Source of the DNA: Xenococcus sp. MO_188.B8
GTDB taxonomy: Bacteria; Cyanobacteriota; Cyanobacteriia; Cyanobacteriales; Xenococcaceae
NCBI GenBank assembly: GCA_030065615.1
Contig: JASJDR010000020.1
Location: 80,737 to 144,736, forward strand
Direction: 5' to 3'
Length of the DNA stretch: 64,000 bases
The notes under the pieces are model-generated. The model had not been told where the DNA came from. It saw nothing but the letters and a program-made list of their open reading frames with translations, and did no database searches. Shown piece by piece: positions 1 through 9,903 of this stretch (position 1 is the stretch's first letter; every line of letters begins with the position of its first letter). Made by a program: the position numbers and the translations under genes.

Positions 1-3000
1 GATGTAGATAAATTCGATCCGCAATTTTTTGGCATCACGCCTCGGGAAACCCAAAGGATGGATCCACAACAAAGGTTATTGTTAGAAGTTAGTTGGGAAG
101 CCTTAGAAGATGCAGCGATCGCTACTGAGAATATATCCAACACAGCAACGGGAGTCTTTATCGGGATTAGTAGTAGCGATTATTCCCAATTGCAATTACA
201 TTACGGAACCGAATTAGATGCCTATGCAGGAACGGGGAATGCTCATAGTATTGCGGCTAATCGCTTATCTTACAGTTTAGATCTTCGCGGCCCTTCGATG
301 ACGGTGGATACGGCTTGTTCTTCCTCTTTAGTGGCAGTACATTTGGCTTGTCAAAGTCTCAAGAATGGAGAATGTCAAACTGCAATCGCAGGTGGGGTAA
401 ACTTAATGTTATCGCCAGAATTGACCCAAACTTTCTCTTTAGCGGGGATGATGGCGGTCGATGGACGTTGTAAAACCTTTGACGCGGATGCTGATGGTTA
501 TGTGCGGGGAGAAGGTTGTGGGGTCATTATCCTCAAGCGATTAGACGATGCAATCCGCGATCGCGATAATATCTTAGCAGTAGTTCAAGGTTCGGCAATT
601 AATCAGGATGGACGGAGTAATGGGTTAACCGCTCCCAATAGCTTGGCACAACAGGAAGTTATCAAACAAGCGATCGCTAATGCTGGGGTAATGCCTGAGG
701 ATATTGGCTATATTGAGGCTCATGGTACAGGAACTAAGTTAGGAGATCCGATCGAAGTTAATTCACTCAAAGCAGTTTTATCTGGGAACGGGACAAATTC
801 TGTTGCCCAAGAACATGCTAGTTGCTATTTGTCTTCTGTAAAAACTAATATCGGACATTTAGAAGCTGCTGCGGGGATTGCGGGATTAATCAAAACTGTC
901 CTATCTCTGAAAAATGAAGCGATTCCTCCCCATCGTAATTTTAAGATTTTAAACCCTTTAATTGATTTAACAGATACATCTTTATCGATTCCTACGGCTT
1001 TACAAGCTTGGAAAGCATCAGATAAACCAAGGTTAGCTGGGATAAGTTCCTTTGGGTTTGGTGGCACAAATGCCCATGTAATTGTTCAAGAAAATCCTTT
1101 AGAAGTGAAGAGACGTGTCGCCGACACGTCTGTACAAATATCAGAAATCAAGAGTGAAGAGATTAATGAGTGTCCTTGTCATGTTTTAACGTTATCGGCG
1201 AAAAATAAACCTGCGTTAAGAGATTTAGTGGCTCAATATCAAAATTATTTGCAGTTTAATCCTGATGTTGCAGTAGAAAATATTTGTTACACAGCCAATA
1301 CAGGGCGATCGCATTTTAACCATCGTTTAGCGATTATCGCAGAATCAACAGTACAGTTACAGGATAAACTGACAAGTTATCTTACCGATCAGAAAACCTC
1401 TGGGATGGTTAGCAAGGCGATCGATAAAGGACAGAAAAATAAGATTGCTTTCCTATTTACAGGACAAGGTTCGCAATATGAAGGCATGGGACAGCAATTG
1501 TATCAGATCCAGCCCATATTCCGTGGAGCTCTAGACAATTGTGCAGAGATCTTGCAACCCTATCTCGATGTTAATTTAATCAATATTCTTTATCCTCATG
1601 TCAAAGCAACCAACGGCGCGTCGTTACTCAACCAGACAAAATATACTCAACCAGCAATTTTCGCTTTAGAATATGCCCTTGCTCAGATGTGGTTATCCTG
1701 GGGAATAGAGCCGGATCTGGTGATGGGTCATAGTGTAGGGGAATATGTTGCTGCGACAATTGCCGGAGTATTTAGTTTAGAAGATGGTTTAAAACTAATT
1801 GCCGAAAGAGGGAAATTAATGCAAGCATTACCTAAAAATGGGGGAATGTTTGCTGTATTTGCTGATGAAGTAACAGTTACTCAAATTATCAAACCTTACC
1901 AAGAAAAAGTTTCTATCGCAGCCATTAATGGCGAGCATAATATTGTTATATCTGGAGAGAGTGCTGCTTTACATCAAATAATTGGGAAATTAGATGCTCA
2001 AGGCATAACTTATAAACAGTTAACAGTTTCCCATGCTTTTCATTCTCCTTTGATGCAACCAATTTTGGCAGCTTTTGCTCAAGTTGCCCAGAATATTAAT
2101 TATGAACAGCCTCAAATTAATTTAATTTCTAATGTTACGGGAAATCTGATTACTGAGGCGATCGCTACTCCTGAATATTGGGTGAATCATGTGATTGCTC
2201 CAGTAAAATTTGCTCAAGGGATGACATGTTTACAGCAACAAAAATGTAATGTCTTTTTAGAAGTAGGTTCCAAACCCGTATTATTGGGTATGGGACGTAG
2301 TATCTTAGAAAATTCTGAGTCAGGTCATCTTTTAAAAGAAGAAAGTAATTTATGTTTACCGAGTTTACGTCCTCGTAAATCTGATTGGTCACAAATTATT
2401 AAAAGTTTAGCTAGCTTATACGGTCAAGGAATTAAAATTGATTGGCAAGGATTTGATCGAGACTATTCTAGAAATAAATTACAATTACCTACTTATCCTT
2501 TCCAAAGACAGAGTTATTGGCTAGAAAAGAATGAGCAAGTCAGAATGAATAATTCTGAAAAAGTTTTAGCTAGTTCAGTTGTTAGTCAAGAAAAAACTCA
2601 ACTTGATTATTATCAGATTGAATGGCAAGAATTATTAAACTCTACTGCTGTTAATAATTTCTCTGAGGGTCAATGGATTATCTTTAGTGATGCTAATAAT
2701 TTAGGAACGGATATTGCTCGACAATTAGAAGCCAAGAATCAAGATTATATCTTATTAGGCGATCAAGGAGATATTTCAGCAGAAAACAATATCAATATCG
2801 ATTACAAAAACGCAACGGATTTTCAACAAATAATTACCAAGCAATCAAAGATCCAAGGAATTATTTATCTTTGGAGTTTGGATGATTTAGATAAACCAGA
2901 ATTAAACATTGAAGATATCGAAAAGTATCAGCAAAAGAATTTTACTAGTATCCTCAATATAATCCAAACCTTATTTAAACAGTCCGTAGTTGCCCCACTT

Positions 3001-6000
3001 TGGATCGTTACGAGAAATAATCATAGTGTAGAGCCAGAATCTAGATCATTATCCCTGCATAATGAAAATATTATTCTTAGTAATTCCCTATGGGGATTAG
3101 GAAAAGTCATTGCTAGTGAACATCCTGAATATTATGGTGGAATCATTGACTTAGATAATGAAAGCCAAACTACAGAAACCAATACAATTTTAGGGATAAT
3201 AAATAATTCTGAGCAAGAAGATTATCTTGCTATCCGACAAGAAAATATCTATGTGCCTCGTCTAGTAAAAGCAAAATCAATTAACCAAAAACCATTAACA
3301 ATTAATCCCAACGGTTACTATTTAATTACAGGTGGTTTAGGTGCTTTAGGTTTACAAGTCACTCAATGGTTAGTAGCTAAAGGCGCAAAAAATTTAGTCT
3401 TAGTTGGTAGAAATAATCCTAATGAAGAAGCCCAACAAATAATAACCCAATTAGAAAATAAAGGCGTAACTATTGAAATAGCACAAGCTGATATTACTAA
3501 TTATGAATCGATTAATAATATTGTAGAAACGCGAATTTCTAAATCCATACTGGGTGTGATTCATGCAGCAGGAATTCTTGATGATGGAATTTTACAAAAT
3601 CAGACTTGGGAGAAATTTCACAAAGTACTATCTCCTAAAGTAATTGGGGCTTGGAACTTGCATCAATGTACCAAAAATATTGACTTGGATTTCTTTGTCA
3701 TGTTCTCTTCCGTCGCTTCTTTAGTCGGATCACCAGGACAAGGAAATTATGCCGCAGCCAATGCTAGTTTAGATGCGATCGCGAATTATCGTCAGAGTAT
3801 CGGTTTACCTGCTTTAAGTATTAATTGGGGTGCTTGGGATAGTTCGGGAATGGCAATCAATCAAGGTTTTAATCGTCAAGGATTAGAATTGATTAATCCT
3901 CAAGATGGGTTAGATGCTTTAGAAGAATTATTAACTACAAATGCGACTCAAGTTGGAGTAATATCTGTAGATTGGGAGCAACTTAGTAAAACATTCCCCT
4001 ATCTCAAGCAAGCTAATTATTTCTCGGAATTACTCACTTCAACAGTCAAGACAGAAAAGAGTCAAATAAGAGATATTTATCACGAACTTCTGGCACTAAA
4101 TCCTGAATCTAGAGAAGATTATTTAAGAGAATACTTACATAACGCGATCGCGAATATTCTACAGATTGAAAAAGATAACTTATCTATTTCTGAAAGTCTG
4201 TTTGATTTAGGAATGGATTCTTTGATGTTGATGGAAGCAATTAATCAACTCAAAGATGATCTCCAGTTAATGCTTTATCCTCGGGAATTTTATGAACGTC
4301 CTCGCATTGATAGTTTAGCCAAATACCTCGCAACAGAATTCAGTAATTCAGTTAACAGTAGGGGCGAAGGGCCATTCGCCCGTACAACAGTTAGTAGTGA
4401 TCAGTTAATAACTAACAATCCCCTACCCCTAACCCAACCCACCCCTAACCCAACCCAGCCCCTCCGAGGAGGGAAGCCGGAGGGGAACCAACCCCAAATA
4501 GAAAGTCCCATTGCATTCATATTATCAAGTCCGCGATCGGGTTCAACTTTATTAAGGGTAATGTTAGCGGGACATCCTGATATTGCCTCTCCTCCCGAAT
4601 TGCATTTACTTCCTTTCTCCACAATGGCAGCCAGACAAGAAGAATTAGATGCTTCCTATCTTGGAGAAGGTTTACAGCGGGCGTTTATGGAATTAAAAGG
4701 AATAGATGCTGAGGAGAGCCAAAAATTAGTTTCAGATTTAGTGCGGGATAATCTGACCGTATCGGAAGTTTATCAGATGTTGCAAGAACTAGCAGGCGAT
4801 CGCTTGTTAGTAGATAAATCCCCTACCTATGCTAGTAATCGAGCTACTTTAAATCATGCAGACGCAATTTTTAGTAATGCTAAATATATTCATTTGGTGA
4901 GACATCCCTACGCGGTAATTGAATCTTTCGCCCGTATGCGAATGGATAAGCTCATAGGAACAGGAAATAATAACCCTTATCAAGTAGCAGAGTCAATTTG
5001 GAATCAAAGTAACTATAATATCCTCGATTTTGCTGAACATATAGACAGCGACAAACTGTTACTTGTTCATTATGAAGAATTAGTTTCTCAACCCGAAAAA
5101 GTAATGCGGGAAATCTGCAATTTCTTAGAGCTTCCCTTCCATCCTGGAGTTTTGACTCCCTATGAAGGAAACCGCATGACAGATGGAGTAAGCAATAAAT
5201 CAATGTCTATTGGTGATCCCAATTTCCTGAAACGGAAGAAAATAGACCCGAAAATGGCTAATGCTTGGCAGGAAATTAAACTTCCCCTACTTTTAAATGA
5301 TTTAACTCAAAATATCTCGAATAAACTCAATTACGAACTACCTCAGGAAATATCAGCAGCAGACAATATTCCCATCTCGGAACTTGACCATAAAATGGAA
5401 GAAATTTTGGTTAATATTAGAGGTTTACGCGTCTGTCTCTGTACTTGGGGACCTAAAGAAGGACCGATTGTAGTTTGCCTGCATGGAATCTTGGAACAAG
5501 GAGCAGCTTGGTCGGAAGTTGCGATTCGTCTGGCACAAAAAGGTTATCGGGTTATTGCGCCAGATTTACGAGGACATGGGAAAAGCGATCGTGTTGGTAA
5601 GGGTGGCTCTTATAACTTAATGGATTTTCTTGGGGATATTGATGCCATTGTCGAAGCCTTAGCAGGTAAAGCCTTTACTTTGGTGGGACATTCTCTCGGT
5701 TCAGTTGTAGCAGCGATTTTTGCTAGTGTTCGTCCTCAAATGGTGAAAAATCTGGTTCTGATTGAAACCATTTTACCCACAGAAGCCCCAGAGGAAGATG
5801 CGGCAGAACAATTAGCAACTCATCTCGATTATCTGGCATCCCCTCCTGAACATCCGATCTTTCCTGATGTGGAAGCCGCCGCCGAGAGATTGCGTCAAGC
5901 AACTCCTGGATTAACTAAATCGATCGCGATGATGTTAGCCGAAAGGATTACTGAACCCTATGGGGATGGCGTGAGATGGCGCTGGGAACCTTTATTACGT

Positions 6001-6264
6001 ACTCGCGCTGGTATTGGCTTTAATGGTATCGGGCGATCGCGTTATTTGGGTTTATTGAAACGGATTAAAGCTCCAATTACCTTAGTTTATGGCGATAAGA
6101 GTAATTTTAATCGCAATGAAGATTTAACTGAACAACAAGCAGCGATGCCTAATGCGGAGCGAGTTGTCTTGTCTGGAGGTCATAATTTACCTTTGGAAGA
6201 ACCAAATGGAATTGCCAAGATTATTAGTAGTGCGATCGCTTTAACTAGTAAGTTAATTCAGTAA
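1..6264 (+). CDS. ols: Olefin synthase (type I PKS), 3' part: KS-AT-KR-ACP-ST-TE
   Basis: The reading frame is open from the first base, so the gene starts upstream and the usual N-terminal fatty acyl-AMP ligase and first ACP are not visible. Residues counted from base 1: ketosynthase with Cys106 (TACSSS), His241 (EAHGTGT) and His286; malonyl-type acyltransferase with GHSVGEY (Ser578) and HAFHSPLM; ketoreductase with GGLGALG (1111-1117) and Tyr1250; ACP with GMDSL (Ser1407); sulfotransferase with the PAPS loop SSPRSGSTLL (about 1509-1518); thioesterase with GHSLGS (Ser1898), probable Glu1922 and His2061. The ST-TE ending is the hallmark of Ols and CurM. By family knowledge, one malonate extension and ketoreduction give a beta-hydroxyacyl-ACP, which is sulfated, hydrolysed and decarboxylated to a terminal alkene. 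All visible catalytic residues are present. Two linkers carry dispersed repeats in frame. Confidence 0.93.
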   Translation, partial: DVDKFDPQFFGITPRETQRMDPQQRLLLEVSWEALEDAAIATENISNTATGVFIGISSSDYSQLQLHYGTELDAYAGTGNAHSIAANRLSYSLDLRGPSMTVDTACSSSLVAVHLACQSLKNGECQTAIAGGVNLMLSPELTQTFSLAGMMAVDGRCKTFDADADGYVRGEGCGVIILKRLDDAIRDRDNILAVVQGSAINQDGRSNGLTAPNSLAQQEVIKQAIANAGVMPEDIGYIEAHGTGTKLGDPIEVNSLKAVLSGNGTNSVAQEHASCYLSSVKTNIGHLEAAAGIAGLIKTVLSLKNEAIPPHRNFKILNPLIDLTDTSLSIPTALQAWKASDKPRLAGISSFGFGGTNAHVIVQENPLEVKRRVADTSVQISEIKSEEINECPCHVLTLSAKNKPALRDLVAQYQNYLQFNPDVAVENICYTANTGRSHFNHRLAIIAESTVQLQDKLTSYLTDQKTSGMVSKAIDKGQKNKIAFLFTGQGSQYEGMGQQLYQIQPIFRGALDNCAEILQPYLDVNLINILYPHVKATNGASLLNQTKYTQPAIFALEYALAQMWLSWGIEPDLVMGHSVGEYVAATIAGVFSLEDGLKLIAERGKLMQALPKNGGMFAVFADEVTVTQIIKPYQEKVSIAAINGEHNIVISGESAALHQIIGKLDAQGITYKQLTVSHAFHSPLMQPILAAFAQVAQNINYEQPQINLISNVTGNLITEAIATPEYWVNHVIAPVKFAQGMTCLQQQKCNVFLEVGSKPVLLGMGRSILENSESGHLLKEESNLCLPSLRPRKSDWSQIIKSLASLYGQGIKIDWQGFDRDYSRNKLQLPTYPFQRQSYWLEKNEQVRMNNSEKVLASSVVSQEKTQLDYYQIEWQELLNSTAVNNFSEGQWIIFSDANNLGTDIARQLEAKNQDYILLGDQGDISAENNINIDYKNATDFQQIITKQSKIQGIIYLWSLDDLDKPELNIEDIEKYQQKNFTSILNIIQTLFKQSVVAPLWIVTRNNHSVEPESRSLSLHNENIILSNSLWGLGKVIASEHPEYYGGIIDLDNESQTTETNTILGIINNSEQEDYLAIRQENIYVPRLVKAKSINQKPLTINPNGYYLITGGLGALGLQVTQWLVAKGAKNLVLVGRNNPNEEAQQIITQLENKGVTIEIAQADITNYESINNIVETRISKSILGVIHAAGILDDGILQNQTWEKFHKVLSPKVIGAWNLHQCTKNIDLDFFVMFSSVASLVGSPGQGNYAAANASLDAIANYRQSIGLPALSINWGAWDSSGMAINQGFNRQGLELINPQDGLDALEELLTTNATQVGVISVDWEQLSKTFPYLKQANYFSELLTSTVKTEKSQIRDIYHELLALNPESREDYLREYLHNAIANILQIEKDNLSISESLFDLGMDSLMLMEAINQLKDDLQLMLYPREFYERPRIDSLAKYLATEFSNSVNSRGEGPFARTTVSSDQLITNNPLPLTQPTPNPTQPLRGGKPEGNQPQIESPIAFILSSPRSGSTLLRVMLAGHPDIASPPELHLLPFSTMAARQEELDASYLGEGLQRAFMELKGIDAEESQKLVSDLVRDNLTVSEVYQMLQELAGDRLLVDKSPTYASNRATLNHADAIFSNAKYIHLVRHPYAVIESFARMRMDKLIGTGNNNPYQVAESIWNQSNYNILDFAEHIDSDKLLLVHYEELVSQPEKVMREICNFLELPFHPGVLTPYEGNRMTDGVSNKSMSIGDPNFLKRKKIDPKMANAWQEIKLPLLLNDLTQNISNKLNYELPQEISAADNIPISELDHKMEEILVNIRGLRVCLCTWGPKEGPIVVCLHGILEQGAAWSEVAIRLAQKGYRVIAPDLRGHGKSDRVGKGGSYNLMDFLGDIDAIVEALAGKAFTLVGHSLGSVVAAIFASVRPQMVKNLVLIETILPTEAPEEDAAEQLATHLDYLASPPEHPIFPDVEAAAERLRQATPGLTKSIAMMLAERITEPYGDGVRWRWEPLLRTRAGIGFNGIGRSRYLGLLKRIKAPITLVYGDKSNFNRNEDLTEQQAAMPNAERVVLSGGHNLPLEEPNGIAKIISSAIALTSKLIQ
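1107..1138. repeat. Palindromic dispersed repeat inside ols (after KS)
   Basis: AGACGTGTCG and CGACACGTCT form perfect 10-bp arms (1111-1120 and 1122-1131) around one base, followed by TGTACAAA. The same type, an AGACGT...ACGTCT palindrome followed by TGTACAAA, recurs at 24505-24532 outside genes. Here it is read through in frame and encodes part of the linker after the ketosynthase. Confidence 0.75.
4358..4388. repeat. Palindromic dispersed repeat inside ols (ACP-ST linker)
   Basis: GGGCGAA (4362-4368) and TTCGCCC (4375-4381) form an inverted repeat within a GTAGGGGCGAA...TTCGCCCGTAC unit. This is the form of a short interspersed palindrome common in cyanobacterial intergenic DNA (family knowledge). 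It is translated in frame between the ACP and the sulfotransferase domain. Confidence 0.65.
4420..4492. repeat. CCCCTAACCCAACCC-type dispersed repeat inside ols
   Basis: A C-rich stretch with two copies of ACCCCTAACCCAACCC, then GCCCCTCCGAGGAGGG and GGAGGGG. It encodes a proline-rich linker (NPTQPLRGG) just before the sulfotransferase domain. A closely similar unit, including CCCCTCCGAGGAGGG, lies between genes at 57942-58010, which marks this as a mobile or dispersed repeat and not ordinary coding sequence. Confidence 0.8.
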
Positions 6265-6299
6265 TCAGTTTTGCGTTGTAGGTTATTAAGAAATGTAAA

Positions 6300-6324
6300 A
6301 CATAACGAACAAAATTTGTTATGT
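6300..6324. terminator. Hairpin between convergent ols and DUF1350 gene
   Basis: ACATAAC (6300-6306) pairs with GTTATGT (6318-6324), with an A/T-rich loop that can extend the pairing. It lies in the 68-bp gap between two converging stop codons, where a bidirectional terminator is expected. No long T-run follows, so the call rests mainly on position. Confidence 0.4.
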
Positions 6325-6332
6325 CTCATATG

Positions 6333-7241
6333 TTACGAACATTGACGCTGCCTGAGTTCTTGTAGGATTACATCGATGCAGGATACTAGATTCTCATTGG
6401 TCTCCAGTGGGGTATTATGTGTTCCAGGCAACGGCTTATGGAGAAAAGGCTGAAATGCTCTATTTTGTAGTTGACACTCTAAAAAATTCACATCATCTTC
6501 GGCGATTGTGTCTTCCTTAAAAGAAATTAATCCCATTAGGTTAAAAATTTCTCTACTCTTGCTGATGAGACATTGTATTTGATCTCGACTTGGAAAATCC
6601 CAAAAACTAAAAAGACCAATATGTTGGTTAGCTACTTCTACTGTGTTATTGATTTCAGGAGCTAGCAACAAGCTAGGTTGATCTTTGACAAAAGGGCTGA
6701 TTTGACATCTTCTTCCAACTAGCTCTGAAATACGATCTATCGCTAAGTCTCGGCAACAGTCAGCTCTTTCTATATCTTGCTGTGTTTTCTTGAGCTCTTC
6801 CTCTCTTAAACAGGAGCTTAAGACTCTATCTCTTCTTTGAAATTCATCATGATCATCGCTAAGTATTTCCAGTAATAGGATATACTTACATCCCAAACTG
6901 TAACCTAACCAAAAATAGTTGCTGTCGTTAGCATAAAAATTTAATTGTCGATCAGTTACTGTAGTACAAAATAGCTGTTTGATAATTTGAAAACGTACTT
7001 TGTAGAGGTCTTCTAATATGTCAATAGCTACTGACCAGTGATTAAATTGAAATGGATTGAACGGAAAATGATAAACAACCAGAGAATAGCCTTGTTCGTA
7101 TAAATCTTGAAAAAGATATCTAAAAGAAACCTCAGGAAAAGAACCAGAAATAAAGCCTCCAATAAATTGGATAACACCTTTTGGATGAGGATGAAAAGCG
7201 ACTTTAGTGTTGGAACCTTTTATGGAATCAAAATTAACCAT
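6333..7241 (-). CDS. DUF1350 family protein (alpha/beta-hydrolase-like)
   Basis: 302 residues. The N-terminal block GVIQFIGGFISGSFPEVSFR (22-41) is characteristic of the DUF1350 family of cyanobacteria and chloroplasts. GYSLG (113-117) has the form of a nucleophile elbow with Ser115, which suggests an alpha/beta-hydrolase fold. Substrate and role are unknown. It converges on ols, so it is probably a separate unit. The ATG is followed by a conserved start and there is no better upstream codon. Confidence 0.75.
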   Translation of the reverse strand: MVNFDSIKGSNTKVAFHPHPKGVIQFIGGFISGSFPEVSFRYLFQDLYEQGYSLVVYHFPFNPFQFNHWSVAIDILEDLYKVRFQIIKQLFCTTVTDRQLNFYANDSNYFWLGYSLGCKYILLLEILSDDHDEFQRRDRVLSSCLREEELKKTQQDIERADCCRDLAIDRISELVGRRCQISPFVKDQPSLLLAPEINNTVEVANQHIGLFSFWDFPSRDQIQCLISKSREIFNLMGLISFKEDTIAEDDVNFLECQLQNRAFQPFLHKPLPGTHNTPLETNENLVSCIDVILQELRQRQCS

Positions 7242-7551
7242 GAAATTTTCTGTGTAATTCTTACATTACTGATATCAGGTAATAAAAAAACGCGCACACA
7301 AATCTAAGATTTTTAGTTCAGCTTTATATGACTTTATCTTACAAATAAATCTTTTAGTGAACAAAAATGAAAAGGAATGTGTACGCTTGATCTAATCTTA
7401 TTTGAGAGTTATTGGTGATAGTTCTAAAATTAGACATTGTAGTATTGATAGGATATCTAGCATGAGCTTGTGAGGAAAGGATTTTTTGTTGAATACTTAG
7501 TTTTCTTCTATTTGCACTCTTGACAAATTATTGTCTCTTACATTTTTTTTG
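7242..7551. other. Intergenic stretch, no gene seen
   Basis: About 310 bases of A/T-rich sequence between two minus-strand genes. It should hold the promoter of the DUF1350 gene. No convincing ORF, repeat or hairpin was found. Confidence 0.5.
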
Positions 7552-9624
7552 TCATCTGTATTGTTGTGAGCAACGCACACTAATAATTTTAGTATCGCGA
7601 GGAGAAGCTTGTCCCCCAGGTGCTAGATATTTGTTCGAATAGTCTAGAACATCTTTTCTCAGTTGGCAAAAATCAAAACCACTTGCAATAGGTGAATATA
7701 GATTCCCTAAGCTTAGAGGTGTGGGTGTGATAAAAGAGTTTGTTAGTATTAGGCTCTCATGGAGTACATTTTGATTACCTCTTGAGATACTAAACAAGTC
7801 ACCAAACACTGGAATAGCACCAAATACAGCATTCCAGATATTGCCAATGATAGGAATGCGGAATCGTCCACCATCTAATGTAGCTTGGCTAGTGAAGGTA
7901 GAAAGATCGAAGAAATCTAAAGCTCGAGTATAAACAGTAGTATGCAATTCCTGTTTACCAATGCGTGATATGGGAGGTACTTTTTTTTCTTCTGCTGTAG
8001 GTTTAACCGTAGGATCGACGACTGTTAAATTGATATTGAGTTCGGCTGCATTTAAATTGCGTGAGATTCCAGGGGTAAATGCCAAGCTAGTACCTGTTTC
8101 TATTTCTAAGGGAATGAAATTTTGTTCTAATGCTGCGATGGCTAGCCCTAATAAACGCGAGACAGGAACTCCCGTAGCGGCTGTTTCTGCGGCTACTGAG
8201 GCATCACCAACTGCCCCAGTAGGAAGGAAATTAGAGATCATTCCTTGAAGTGTTTCAGCTCTTGATAATAATTGTCCTACATCTTGGGACTGAGCAATTT
8301 GAAAACCGCTCGTTGAGCTTGTGCTAACTATTGTCTCAACTCCATCTAGAGTAGATATTGTATTTCTACCGACCTGGGCAAACTCTAGTTTTTTATCCTT
8401 AGCAACTATTTCTTGGATGATAGATAAAGTCGGCTTAATAAAAAAATCTTCGATATCTTTCTGGAGCAGATTAGATGCTTTTTGTAGTAGTTCATTGAGA
8501 TTATTCGCAGTTCTTTGCAATTCTTCTGGATCAACTTGATCTGGATTAGAAATAAAATCAGCATAATGAAGCGCAAACTCTAACAATACTTTTCTCTCGA
8601 AATTAGAAGTTATTTCTACAAGAGTAATCCCACTTTCTGGAGGCACATTTGGGACTGGTTTCTTTTCCCATTTCCATTGTTCACACTTAAGGTCTTTATT
8701 TTCTTCTTGCTGCTTAAGCTGTTGATATTGCTGAGGGTACATGCAATTGGGTTCTAGTCCACGAAAACGAAAAATTCTCTCGAATGGTGGACGATCAATA
8801 TCATTTTTAACTGCATCAAAATATGGTTGAAGAGCCTCATTGTCAGCTACAAATTGACCATCTTCTATAGTTCCTTTTGCAAGGATTTCATACAAATCTA
8901 TATAAAATTTTGCCGGATCTTTTACCGTATTTCCTACCAAAAAAACTTCTAATATTGATGATTCTCCTCCTAAGCCATCTAAAGCATCTGCGTATCCAAG
9001 CTGCTTCGCAATATCTTGAAATCTTTGATCAACTTTGACTACTGGACTGTTATTTTGCAATGTAATTTGTGAAATACCCTGAACTGTATCAAAAGTACTC
9101 CTCAATAACCGCTGAGTTTCCCTGATGCGCCATCGCACTTTGGATGTAGTTTCTGCTAGCCTATTGGGGTCTTTACCTGATATTTGAACCCCCCACAATT
9201 GTAAATTAATCCCAGGTAGGGGTAAATCGAGTGAAGTAATAAATCTTTTGGCACTTTCAATGTAATCATTTGTACCGTACAGTGATATGATATTTCCGCC
9301 TCCACGACCAACTCCCAGTCCAGGCTGGAGTTGATTTAATGGAAGAGTAGTCGCGCAACCTTCACCTACCAGGGGTATTCTACTCAAAATATTAACCATA
9401 TTTGTTGCATTTCGATAATAATATAGCTCGACTCTTTCGCTGCGAAGAGACTTTTCATTGTCAAGATCACAACCTCCTCCTGATGCTGGAGGTGCTGGAG
9501 GAACAAGTCTAACTTCAAATGGAGGTCTAGGTTTTTCTGGCTCTTGTGATAATGACGTTAATCCACTTCCTAGAAAGGCGATCGCGCTAACTCCTATAAA
9601 GCAAAAAAGTTTTCCATAATGCAT
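7552..9624 (-). CDS. Secretin-like outer-membrane/periplasmic protein
   Basis: 690 residues with an N-terminal signal peptide (hydrophobic residues about 8-26). A proline-rich patch follows, then a segment around GGGNIISLYGTNDYIESAKR and a LDLPLPG stretch that resembles the N1/NolW-type ring-building repeats of secretins. The C-terminal part (FRIPIIGNIWNAVFGAIPVFGDLF) looks like the secretin core ending, with the 'P-(V/I)-x-G-(D/N)-(I/L)-P-x-x-G-x-LF' pattern, although divergent. The middle is helical and lineage-specific. No type II, III or IV secretion genes are adjacent, so the transported substrate is unknown. It could be a structural paralogue and not an export channel. Confidence 0.55.
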   Translation of the reverse strand: MHYGKLFCFIGVSAIAFLGSGLTSLSQEPEKPRPPFEVRLVPPAPPASGGGCDLDNEKSLRSERVELYYYRNATNMVNILSRIPLVGEGCATTLPLNQLQPGLGVGRGGGNIISLYGTNDYIESAKRFITSLDLPLPGINLQLWGVQISGKDPNRLAETTSKVRWRIRETQRLLRSTFDTVQGISQITLQNNSPVVKVDQRFQDIAKQLGYADALDGLGGESSILEVFLVGNTVKDPAKFYIDLYEILAKGTIEDGQFVADNEALQPYFDAVKNDIDRPPFERIFRFRGLEPNCMYPQQYQQLKQQEENKDLKCEQWKWEKKPVPNVPPESGITLVEITSNFERKVLLEFALHYADFISNPDQVDPEELQRTANNLNELLQKASNLLQKDIEDFFIKPTLSIIQEIVAKDKKLEFAQVGRNTISTLDGVETIVSTSSTSGFQIAQSQDVGQLLSRAETLQGMISNFLPTGAVGDASVAAETAATGVPVSRLLGLAIAALEQNFIPLEIETGTSLAFTPGISRNLNAAELNINLTVVDPTVKPTAEEKKVPPISRIGKQELHTTVYTRALDFFDLSTFTSQATLDGGRFRIPIIGNIWNAVFGAIPVFGDLFSISRGNQNVLHESLILTNSFITPTPLSLGNLYSPIASGFDFCQLRKDVLDYSNKYLAPGGQASPRDTKIISVRCSQQYR

Positions 9625-9903
9625 TTTATTTCGATCTCCAGATACTAACGATATTAAGCCTATTTCTTAAACTATATGCTTAGAATCAATTTGGAAATCA
9701 GTAACTTTTTAAAATTTAATCATAAAATGCCCGATCCTGATCTGCAAGAAGATTTTAAAACTTTAGTTGCTTAAACTATAGATATCTATCAGAGTTTTAG
9801 TGCTAGGATCATCATAGCGCGATCGCGAGAGCTTGATTTTTGGCTTCTGCCCATCAGCATTATTTTCTCTTTGATTATTAATCTTTAGCATTTATCTCAT
9901 TCC

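Noticed and set aside
825..1067. Minus-strand ORF opposite the ketosynthase
   Set aside because: It is a shadow of the strongly conserved PKS frame; no conserved product and no ribosome-binding site. The same holds for the other short opposite-strand frames inside ols, the RND permease and the channels.
4420..4492. Possible CRISPR or minisatellite
   Set aside because: The unit has two short near-identical pieces but no regular spacers, and its relative at 57942-58010 is a single dispersed copy.
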